This document shows, one piece after another, positions 17,058 to 24,470 of a stretch of 60,592 nt of DNA. A program made the position numbers and the translations under genes. The notes beneath the pieces were generated by a model, which worked only from the letters and a program-made list of their open reading frames with translations, did no database searches and was not told the origin of the DNA. Source of the DNA: Prevotella sp. (lineage in GTDB: Bacteria; Bacteroidota; Bacteroidia; Bacteroidales; Bacteroidaceae); contig JAHAZN010000034.1 of assembly GCA_018385335.1 (NCBI GenBank), forward strand, positions 1 to 60,592. Direction: 5' to 3'. The first letter of the stretch is position 1; each line of letters opens with the position of its first letter.

Positions 17058-18956
17058 CTATTTGATGTTTACTTTATAAGCGACGGTCTTTCCCTGCGAG
17101 GTGATTCTTACGAGATAGACGCCGGCAGTAGGCACAGTCTCTGCCATCCTGCGTCCCTGCAGGTCATACACCTCACACCTGTCAGCATTATTGGCTACGA
17201 CCCGTCTGCCCTCGAGATGGAATGAAGGTTTTAGCTGCTCCTTGTTCACCTCTTCGATGGCCGAGACAAAAGCTCCTTGGGTGTAGCTCTCGCCCAATGG
17301 CACCTCGATACAGTTATATACCCTGTTGTTGTTACAGTTCTCACTGTCGTAGGCTCCCACATAAGCCACCACCTTCATCTGTTTGATATCAGTGGGGATA
17401 TATGGTTCACCATATTCACACTTCACGTTGTTCTTGGTGTAGTAGTCGGAGGCGATGCTCTCGGGCAGCTCATAGGTCGTCTCCCAGCTCACGGTGTTCC
17501 CTGGCACGAGTGAGGTGATAAAGCCCCAGGTGTTTCCTGTGAGTGTGCCTCTGAAGGCATGACGGTGTGCATAGAGTGTGCCTCCGTTGGTCTGTTGTGC
17601 TTTGATACTGTCTTGGGTGAGCACCACGTTGAACAGGGTCTGTGCGGTGGGCATGTTGGTATGAGGAGTGATGTTGAGTTTCACCTTAGCTTTCCTTGTC
17701 GCCTCATCGTAGCTTGTCTCAAGCTGTAGAGAGACGTAGGGTTGCTGCTGCTCATACACATAGTTAATGGCAGCTTCAATCTTATCTCCAAGTTGCATGT
17801 TAAACACAGGATAGTCGTTGACTAAGGGCACGGCGCTGCGGTTGATCATAATGGCAGGTGCCGAGGTAGTGTTGGCGCCATAGAACCAGGTGTAGTTCAG
17901 GTCATCGTTCATCGTGAACCAGTCGGGATAATAGCCCGCATGATGTTCTACGACGACGGTCTTTGTAGGTGCTTTCTCCAGTATGCTGTGCATCGTGGTA
18001 TGACCTGAGGGACAGTTGGAACAGCCCTGTCCGGTGAATCCCTCCACCAGGAGCATGCGCTCCATGTTAGCAGGGTAGAAGAATCCCGAAGCCTCCGTCT
18101 TGTTGTTGTTTGTATCTTTCTCCTCGCTGCCACCTTTCACGTCAGTAGCCTGCAAGGTCAAGTTAATATCGGCGTTGCCCACGTTGCTGACGATAGGTAG
18201 AGAGAAATCCATCCATGTTCCTGGCAAGAGGTTGAGTCCCTCATATTTCTTCACCTCTCCCTCCTGTTGGTTGATGCTGTAGCCGAGAGAGAAGGCGGTG
18301 ATGGTCTCTGAACCGGCGTTAAACACCTGTCCGGCGATGTTATAGGTGGTGCCGCTCTTGAGATAGCCTGCGATGTTGATAGGTTTGAGGATAAGGTCGG
18401 TGTAGATAGGAGTGCCACTGAGTTTGGCGCGAACGTTCACGCCACCAATCCCCAGTCCATAGGTATCTTCCCATACGCCGTCGTTATATATATAGCAGCA
18501 GCCCTTGAAGTCTTTACTCATGTCAGCGGTGAGCAGGTTATAGGTGTTGGCTATCGATGCCGTATAGCCCACAAACAGTTCATCCTCCTCGCCAGTGATC
18601 TGATAAGGTTTGGTGAGTTTCACCATCTGCCATTCGTTGGCCTTGGTCACGGTGCCCGTAGCTTTAGTGATGGCCTCCTCACCGAGTTTGTTGGTGATGA
18701 ACACCTCTATCTCCTTGTTGTTGGTGTTGCGTGAGCCTACGGCAAACTCTATGGCATTGATTGTTTGTCCCTTCATGCTCTGCAGTTTCACTTTGTCTAT
18801 GCGGATAGCCAGTCCCTGAAGGGTGCCCTGTCCGCGGCGGAACATATAGCTGCGTCCGCAGTCGCCGTTGGTATAGCCGAAGGAGTAAGCATGCATCTCC
18901 AGCAGTCCTATGCCAAGTAGCATGCAGATGAGTGTAAGATAAAGAATCTTTTTCAT
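17058..18956 (-). CDS. Omp28-related secreted protein with thioredoxin-like CxxC and sorting domain
   Basis: A 632-residue exported protein. After the signal peptide there are beta-sandwich domains. Near residue 300 is the Omp28-type block 'LLVEGFTGQGCSNCPSGH', a thioredoxin-like fold with CxxC that resembles a disulfide active site. The C terminus carries a canonical 'CEVYDLQGRRM...GVYLVRI' sorting domain. Omp28 of Porphyromonas gingivalis is an outer-membrane-associated protein of uncertain role. The gene begins 6 bases after the WbqC-like gene ends, so it is very likely in the same operon. Confidence 0.88.
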   Translation of the reverse strand: MKKILYLTLICMLLGIGLLEMHAYSFGYTNGDCGRSYMFRRGQGTLQGLAIRIDKVKLQSMKGQTINAIEFAVGSRNTNNKEIEVFITNKLGEEAITKATGTVTKANEWQMVKLTKPYQITGEEDELFVGYTASIANTYNLLTADMSKDFKGCCYIYNDGVWEDTYGLGIGGVNVRAKLSGTPIYTDLILKPINIAGYLKSGTTYNIAGQVFNAGSETITAFSLGYSINQQEGEVKKYEGLNLLPGTWMDFSLPIVSNVGNADINLTLQATDVKGGSEEKDTNNNKTEASGFFYPANMERMLLVEGFTGQGCSNCPSGHTTMHSILEKAPTKTVVVEHHAGYYPDWFTMNDDLNYTWFYGANTTSAPAIMINRSAVPLVNDYPVFNMQLGDKIEAAINYVYEQQQPYVSLQLETSYDEATRKAKVKLNITPHTNMPTAQTLFNVVLTQDSIKAQQTNGGTLYAHRHAFRGTLTGNTWGFITSLVPGNTVSWETTYELPESIASDYYTKNNVKCEYGEPYIPTDIKQMKVVAYVGAYDSENCNNNRVYNCIEVPLGESYTQGAFVSAIEEVNKEQLKPSFHLEGRRVVANNADRCEVYDLQGRRMAETVPTAGVYLVRITSQGKTVAYKVNIK

Positions 18957-18962
18957 AAATCG

Positions 18963-19574
18963 TTATTTGTTTTCGTTATTTATAAGCCAGTAGATGCCCT
19001 CTGGACCCATGTTGAAGAGCAGGTCGAGGATGCTGAGGTTAGGCAGGAACCCATGTCGTGCAGCAAACACCTGGTAGTAGGGAAGCAGACTGTATTGAGG
19101 GTCGTTGCCTGGATGTTTCGGACGTATGATGTCGCGGTAGTCATCCCATGGTCCTTCCTTCTCGTAGGTCGCTGTAGTGTTCAGCTGTGGTTGGATGTCG
19201 AGCAACTGGCACATAGTGTGACAGATCTCGAGGTTATAGTCGTAGAGCCAATGCCACTCACGTTCGAAGAATGGTCTGAGGTCGTCGGCATAATATTCGA
19301 AGAAGGGCGACTCGCTGTAGGCACTTGTCAGTGCATTCCAATGTATTCTTCGCCATGCCCCATGATTACTGATGCGCACCTCGTCGTCGTTGCCTCGTTC
19401 TACGGGTACGGTGAGGGCCTGTGTACCCTGGGCTGTGGCGATGATGCAACGGTTCCTGTAGGTCTGTTTCTGATAGTGGTCGTGATGTTCAACGAGGACG
19501 CTGTCGTAGTTAGCCAACTTCTGATACCACTGTATGGGGCCGAAGAAGGTGGAGGAGAGTAGGGCTGTCTTCAT
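18963..19574 (-). CDS. WbqC-like family protein
   Basis: A 203-residue soluble protein matching the WbqC-like family (early 'STFFGPIQWYQKL', 'HHDHYQKQTYRNRC', 'FFEYYADDL', 'LDLLFNMGPEG' near the end). The family occurs in polysaccharide and lipid-sugar clusters, but no enzymatic activity is established. Its start overlaps the signal-peptidase paralogue by 4 bases, as in other Bacteroidales genomes where wbqC follows dapB-lepB. Confidence 0.88.
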   Translation of the reverse strand: MKTALLSSTFFGPIQWYQKLANYDSVLVEHHDHYQKQTYRNRCIIATAQGTQALTVPVERGNDDEVRISNHGAWRRIHWNALTSAYSESPFFEYYADDLRPFFEREWHWLYDYNLEICHTMCQLLDIQPQLNTTATYEKEGPWDDYRDIIRPKHPGNDPQYSLLPYYQVFAARHGFLPNLSILDLLFNMGPEGIYWLINNENK

Positions 19575-20128
19575 GGGTGGATGGATGTGAATGAACGTTC
19601 TTTCCTAAACCCTTTCATTGGGGCTTTGCTATCGTCGTGACTGAACAGGATACCTACCGCCTTGCCGAGGATATGGCTGTCGGCGATGATGGCTCTGCTC
19701 TCTTCGCCCGAAGCCCGTCTCCCCATCGTTTCCATGAGATAATAATCCTCGTCGGCGCAGGTAGCCACCTTGCCAGGCACGATGAGCTGCTGTTGTCGGA
19801 CAGTGATGGTATCGCCGGGCAGGGCAACACATCGGCAGAGCACGATACCACCGTTGCCCTCTTTCCATTCGATGGCCACGATATCCCCTTTACCTACAGG
19901 CTGCCTACCTATCCTTCCATAGTCGAAGATGCTGTTTTTCCCGCCTGTGCGCAGGCCGTAGCTCCATCGGTTCACCACCACGCGGTCGCCAGCTATCAGT
20001 AGCGGAGCGAGCGCATCTCCCTCCACCACGCACAGCGTGGCTACCGTAGCCCTGAAAAGCAACATGCCCAGGGCACCCGTTAGGAAGGCGATGAACCATC
20101 GCAGTGAGCTATTTAATGTCATCCACAA
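19571..20128 (-). CDS. Signal peptidase I paralogue lacking Ser and Lys catalytic residues
   Basis: 185 residues with an N-terminal membrane segment (about 11-33) and an S26 fold. Compared with the neighbouring LepB, the catalytic Ser of 'SxxP' box B is Ala39 ('GDALAPLLIAGDRVVVNRWSYG'). The general-base Lys is Cys98 ('LCRCVALPGD' against 'VKRCVGLPGQ' in LepB). The GDNR...DSR box is reduced to 'GRRASGEESR'. Structural blocks are kept, so it is probably expressed but catalytically inactive, perhaps a partner or regulator of LepB. It overlaps lepB by 20 bases and wbqC by 4. An ATG two codons later (20122) is also possible. Confidence 0.85.
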   Translation of the reverse strand: MWMTLNSSLRWFIAFLTGALGMLLFRATVATLCVVEGDALAPLLIAGDRVVVNRWSYGLRTGGKNSIFDYGRIGRQPVGKGDIVAIEWKEGNGGIVLCRCVALPGDTITVRQQQLIVPGKVATCADEDYYLMETMGRRASGEESRAIIADSHILGKAVGILFSHDDSKAPMKGFRKERSFTSIHP

Positions 20129-21533
20129 ATTTGAAGAGCCTGTTCCATCTCACACCTCCGAAACCACCTCTGTCGGGGTCGCTCGACCACCAGATGAAGA
20201 TAGGTTTGCCCACGATATGGTCTTCGGGCACGAATCCCCAATATCTGGAGTCGGCTGAGTTATGACGGTTGTCACCCATCATCCAGTAGTAGTCCATTTT
20301 AAAGGTATAGTGAGTGGTAGGCTTACCATTGATAAATATCTTTCCGTCCTTCACCTCAAGGTCGTTGCCCTCATAGGTGCGTATGGGGCGCTCATAGACA
20401 GGCAGGTTCTCCATGGTCAGTTTCAGCGTCTCTCCCTTCTTGGGTATCCACACCGGTCCATAGTTGTCTCTTGTCCAGTGGGTGTTGGCATTGTGGGGAT
20501 AGATGCCGTCACTGTTCTCCTCGGTGTTGAGGATGATGCTTTCCACCAAGTCTTTGCGTGCGATGAGTGTGCCCACGGCGTGTTTGGTGAGCGGCATCAC
20601 ACCATAGTCGTGAAGACTCTTCAGGTCTTCGCTTGAGATGTTCAGGTCTTTGAGCAGCTCCTCGGGGAGTTGCTGTTTGAGTTTCACCTGGTAGGTATAT
20701 TGCACGTTTTTCGGTTCCTTGTTAGCTTTGCCATCGAGGTAAACGACACGGTTTTTTATCTGTAGAGTCTGTCCGGGCAGTCCCACACATCGTTTCACAT
20801 AGTTCTCGCGTCTGTCGGCAGGACGGGTGATGATCTGTCCAAACTCGTTAGGATGTTCAGCGATATATTGCCTACCCAGTTGGTAACGTGTCTCATAGAA
20901 GGTGCGTTGCTCATCATGTGTGAGCGAGTCAACCACGGGATGTTCGGGCCAGAGCTGCTCGCCCAGTCCGTGGCAGAGGATATAGAAATCCTGCGGCTGA
21001 TAGCGCAGGTCAGCACAGAGCGTGTCCCCCGAGGGGTAGTTGAACACCACGATATCATTGAGTTCCACCTTGCCAAAGCCCTTCACCCTTCGGTAGTCCC
21101 ACTGTGGCCACTCGATATAGGAGTTGCAGTCCACCACGGGCAGTGTATGTTGTGTGAGCGGCATGGTGAGGGGAGTCTGTGGGATGCGTGGTCCGTAGCT
21201 TACCTTGCTCACAAAGAGATAGTCGCCGGTGAGCAGTGACTTCTCGAGCGAGCTGGAAGGGATGACATAGTTTTGGAAGAAGAAGAGGTTGATGAAATAG
21301 ACCGCTACCAACGCAAACACGATGGCATCAACCCACGACATGAGGAAGCGCGTGGGATTCTCCGCCTCTTTCCACCACTGCCATTTTATTTTCTTTGTGA
21401 TGTAAACGTCAAAGATAAAGGGCACAACGAGCAAGCCCCACCAGCTCTCCACCCAGAGGAGGAAGGCGAGATAGAGCGCCATGACGACAGCGAGTTTTAC
21501 CCACTGTATGCTTTTGTTTTCCTGTTTTTTCAT
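20109..21533 (-). CDS. lepB: Signal peptidase I
   Basis: A 474-residue membrane-bound signal peptidase with N-terminal spans (about 13-40 and 68-88). It removes signal peptides on the periplasmic side of the inner membrane. Catalytic Ser95 lies in 'IPSSSLEKSL' and Lys247 in 'YVKRCVGLPG'; the box 'GDNRHNSADSR' is intact. A long insert between Ser and Lys makes it much larger than the Escherichia coli enzyme, which is usual for Bacteroidales. It lies 6 bases after dapB and is followed by its degenerate paralogue. Confidence 0.95.
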   Translation of the reverse strand: MKKQENKSIQWVKLAVVMALYLAFLLWVESWWGLLVVPFIFDVYITKKIKWQWWKEAENPTRFLMSWVDAIVFALVAVYFINLFFFQNYVIPSSSLEKSLLTGDYLFVSKVSYGPRIPQTPLTMPLTQHTLPVVDCNSYIEWPQWDYRRVKGFGKVELNDIVVFNYPSGDTLCADLRYQPQDFYILCHGLGEQLWPEHPVVDSLTHDEQRTFYETRYQLGRQYIAEHPNEFGQIITRPADRRENYVKRCVGLPGQTLQIKNRVVYLDGKANKEPKNVQYTYQVKLKQQLPEELLKDLNISSEDLKSLHDYGVMPLTKHAVGTLIARKDLVESIILNTEENSDGIYPHNANTHWTRDNYGPVWIPKKGETLKLTMENLPVYERPIRTYEGNDLEVKDGKIFINGKPTTHYTFKMDYYWMMGDNRHNSADSRYWGFVPEDHIVGKPIFIWWSSDPDRGGFGGVRWNRLFKFVDDIK

Positions 21534-21539
21534 GTTTCC

Positions 21540-22295
21540 TCAGAACTTAAACATGTCGCTGATGGTGAGCAGTCCCTGGTGTTGGGCTGTGAACTCGGCT
21601 GCCAGCACTGCACCGAGGGCAAATCCCTTGCGTGAGTGGGCATCGTGGGTGATGGTGATGCAGTCGGCTTCAGAGTCATATTTCACCGTGTGTATGCCCG
21701 GCACCTCGTCGCGTCGTATGCTGTCGATGCGTAGCGCTTTGTCGGAGGCCTCTTTGCTGCCACTCACGGTGCCGTCGGGGTTCACTACAGTGCCCACTGT
21801 CCATTGCTCTTTCCTGTCTATCTTTTCCACAATCTCTTCAGCCAGTGTGATAGCTGTTCCGCTGGGATGGTCGAGTTTGTGGATATGGTGGGTCTCCTCT
21901 ATTTCCACGTCATACTGTGGGAATCCGTTCATGATGTTGGCTAAGTAGCGGTTGACAGCCGAGAAGATAGCTACGCCGATGCTGAAGTTAGAAGCCCAGA
22001 AGAGGGTCTGTCCTCCCTCGCTGCACATCCTCTTCACCTCTTCGCCGTGCTCTTTCATCCACCCCGTAGAACCACTCACAACCTTCACACCTTTGGCAAA
22101 GGCTTTGAGGTAGTTGCCATAAGCTGCCTGGGGGGCAGTAAACTCTATGGCTACGTCAGCCGAGGCAAAGGCCTCGCTCTCAAAGTCCTGTTGATTATCT
22201 ATGTCGATAATACTCACAATCTCATGGCCACGGCTGAGGGCTATCTGTTCTATCATCTTGCCCATCTTGCCGTAGCCGATTAAAGCTATTTTCAT
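21540..22295 (-). CDS. dapB: 4-hydroxy-tetrahydrodipicolinate reductase
   Basis: A cytoplasmic 251-residue NAD(P)H-dependent reductase of the diaminopimelate/lysine pathway. It shows the N-terminal Rossmann motif 'GYGKMGKMIE', 'VVSGSTGW', and the catalytic block 'ETHHIHKLDHPSGTA' with the His and Lys of the family. Length is typical of the shorter Bacteroidetes form. It is the first gene of a likely six-gene operon, behind the -7 box at 22319-22326. Confidence 0.97.
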   Translation of the reverse strand: MKIALIGYGKMGKMIEQIALSRGHEIVSIIDIDNQQDFESEAFASADVAIEFTAPQAAYGNYLKAFAKGVKVVSGSTGWMKEHGEEVKRMCSEGGQTLFWASNFSIGVAIFSAVNRYLANIMNGFPQYDVEIEETHHIHKLDHPSGTAITLAEEIVEKIDRKEQWTVGTVVNPDGTVSGSKEASDKALRIDSIRRDEVPGIHTVKYDSEADCITITHDAHSRKGFALGAVLAAEFTAQHQGLLTISDMFKF

Positions 22296-22303
22296 GTTTA
22301 TAA

Positions 22304-22326
22304 CGTATTAATACGCTGCAAAGTTA
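22304..22326 (-). promoter_or_regulatory. dapB promoter -7 element plus 12-base palindrome
   Basis: On the minus strand 22326-22319 reads TAACTTTG, a full match to TAnnTTTG, 23 bases before the dapB ATG. Directly downstream, CGTATTAATACG (22304-22315) is a perfect palindrome covering the expected transcription start, a position suited to a repressor operator. No regulator is identified. Confidence 0.6.
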
Positions 22327-22805
22327 GTGTTTTTTATGTAAATGACTTTCTTTCCTCCCTCTTTTCACTTTTATTTCAATATTTTTTGCATAACCCCCAA
22401 GAGAAAACGCCGGTATTATCCCAAATTGGTTATTAGTGTTATAATAGTCTAATGGTCGATTTGGGATGATGATGCAAGAATGAGTTATGAGCAAACCAGA
22501 TGAGAGATTTTGGAAGGGGTATGCTCGGCAAGCCAATGCTATCAGTGGGATGGGGCAACGAGTCGCCATCTGTTGCCGTTGTGAAGAAGTATCGGTGAGG
22601 TGCTCCTGTTGGTATTCACTCTTCTTCCGTCTAAAGTAAATTTCAGGATATTCCTTGAGATAGTCCATGATCTTGTCGTTGTCATAGGTATGATCTTGTT
22701 CATGGTTAGACAAACACCTTCCTTACATATAGTTAGAAAAGGATGAGGGTTTTCGGACAACCGATAGACCCTCATCTTTCTTTAGAAATGGTGTGGGGCA
22801 GATGG
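22327..22805. other. 479-base region between dapB promoter and GH29; decayed sequence with inverted repeat
   Basis: No convincing gene. Short open frames occur on the minus strand, but none has a recognisable domain and the longest runs into the dapB -7 box. The most distinct structure is an inverted repeat with 9-base arms ATCCCAAAT (22418-22426) and ATTTGGGAT (22459-22467) and an inner ATTAG/CTAAT pair (22432-22436, 22449-22453), which could form a hairpin. It may be the remnant of a small mobile element, but that is a guess. Confidence 0.4.
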
Positions 22806-24431
22806 TTATTTCGTGATTTTCAATACCGGGGCGATGGCATTCGTGGGCTGGGGCAACTGCACGATAAGACCTTCTGCTGTTTGAACAGCTTTGAGCTTAC
22901 CATAGCCAAGGAGTTCTACCTTGCTGATAGACTTGCGGTAATGAGGATTGCCCTTAGCGAGCGCCTTCACCACCACCTTGCCATCTTCGGGCCAGCCGAG
23001 TGGTGTGACATAGAGATGTTTCTTTGTTTGGTTGAAACGGATGTCAATAGCCGTCATGCCTGTAAACTGCTTGTCATTGAACCCCTGGGCGTTCATCTTG
23101 ATATCCTTCTCTGCTACAGGGCCCTCACCAAACTTCACCCAAGGACGGGTGCCGAAGATGCTCTCTTTATTGACGTTCATCCATGCTTCAATGTCGTCGA
23201 GGACGGCAGCCTCTTTATCGTCATAGGTACCGTCGGCGCGCAGAGGAATGCTGAGTAGCAGGTTGCCGTTTTTGCTGACGATGTCAACGAGCTGTTTCAC
23301 CACGTCAGCCGCTTTCTTGTATCCGCCACGCTCATAGATAGATGTGTTGTAGTGCCAGCCACCGATGCAGTTGCATGTCTGCCAGGGCTCTTCAACAATC
23401 TCGTTGGGTGCACCTCGTTCCACATCCCAGGTGAGTGCCTGACGCTGTTCATCATTAAGAATCTTTCCGAACACCACGGCACGGGGATTCTTGTTGTAGA
23501 AATGGGAGACAATCTTCAGACCACAGTCGCTGATGGGGTAGAAGGGCACAACGGTGACATCGAAATAGATGAGGTCGGGCTGATAGCGGTTGATGGCATC
23601 GAGGGTGCGGTCGTAGAAATTGGTTACATATTCCTTTGTCGGCAGACAGGCTCCGTTGCCCCAGCCCCACTGGCCGTGGATGCTGTTGTTGGCCCAGGAG
23701 CGTTCGCTCATGGGGTGGTTTTGTGCATAGAGCTGCTGAGGGTCGTAGCCTTCCCACCACTTACCCTTGCCGTCAGCCTTGGTGAGCTTGCCGTCATAGT
23801 AGGCGCCAGCCTTCGGACCATTGACATCATAGCGTTGGGAGGGTTCATACCAGGTCCAGGCATGGTCGGCATGAAAGGAGATACCGAGGGGCAGCCCATG
23901 TTTCTTAGCCGCCTTTGCCCATCCGTCGATGAGGTCGCGCTTAGGTCCCATGTTCACAGCGTTCCATGGCTGATAGCGGGAATCCCAGAGGTCGAAGTTG
24001 TCGTGGTGGTTGCCGAGTACGAAGAAGTATTGAGCCCCGAGCCGCTTGTATCGTTCTACTAACTTGTCAGGATTCCAATGCTCTGCCTTGAAGAGTGGGA
24101 GGATGTCCTTGAACCCCACCTCTGAGGGATGGCCATAATGTTCCTTGTGATACTTATATGCCCGGGACCCTTCGATATACATCTCGCGCGCCATCCAGTC
24201 GCCCGAGCCTTCCACGCACTGCGGTCCCCAGTGTGCCCAGATGCCGAACTTAGCATCGCGGAACCATTCGGGGGTCTTGTGCTTCTTCAGCGATTCCCAA
24301 TGAGGCTGATATTGTCCTTCAGCCATTTTCTCGTTCTCGTTGGTCACCGGCACTTTGTATTCTTGTGCCCAAGCCCCTGACAGACAGGCAATGGCCAGGG
24401 CCAACGAGGTGAATGTTCTTGACATTTTCAT
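22806..24431 (-). CDS. GH29 alpha-L-fucosidase
   Basis: A 541-residue exported retaining alpha-L-fucosidase; signal peptide about 22 residues. GH29 blocks are clear: 'WFRDAKFGIWAHWGPQCVEGSGDWMAREMY' split over residues about 55-85, 'GNHHDNFDLWDS', 'GISFHADHAW', and the nucleophile strand 'DLIYFDV'. A C-terminal beta domain starts near residue 430. It is probably the last gene of the CAZyme cluster, 39 bases after GH115. With a second fucosidase family (GH95) at the left end, the organism carries two mechanistically different ways of releasing L-fucose. Confidence 0.93.
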   Translation of the reverse strand: MKMSRTFTSLALAIACLSGAWAQEYKVPVTNENEKMAEGQYQPHWESLKKHKTPEWFRDAKFGIWAHWGPQCVEGSGDWMAREMYIEGSRAYKYHKEHYGHPSEVGFKDILPLFKAEHWNPDKLVERYKRLGAQYFFVLGNHHDNFDLWDSRYQPWNAVNMGPKRDLIDGWAKAAKKHGLPLGISFHADHAWTWYEPSQRYDVNGPKAGAYYDGKLTKADGKGKWWEGYDPQQLYAQNHPMSERSWANNSIHGQWGWGNGACLPTKEYVTNFYDRTLDAINRYQPDLIYFDVTVVPFYPISDCGLKIVSHFYNKNPRAVVFGKILNDEQRQALTWDVERGAPNEIVEEPWQTCNCIGGWHYNTSIYERGGYKKAADVVKQLVDIVSKNGNLLLSIPLRADGTYDDKEAAVLDDIEAWMNVNKESIFGTRPWVKFGEGPVAEKDIKMNAQGFNDKQFTGMTAIDIRFNQTKKHLYVTPLGWPEDGKVVVKALAKGNPHYRKSISKVELLGYGKLKAVQTAEGLIVQLPQPTNAIAPVLKITK

Positions 24432-24470
24432 AGTGATAGGTTGTAGTTGTTGTTAGATAGATAGACTGTT

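Noticed and set aside
22324..22775. Two overlapping short minus-strand open frames between dapB and GH29
   Set aside because: No domain or signal peptide is visible, and the longer one runs into the dapB promoter; kept only as an unexplained intergenic region.
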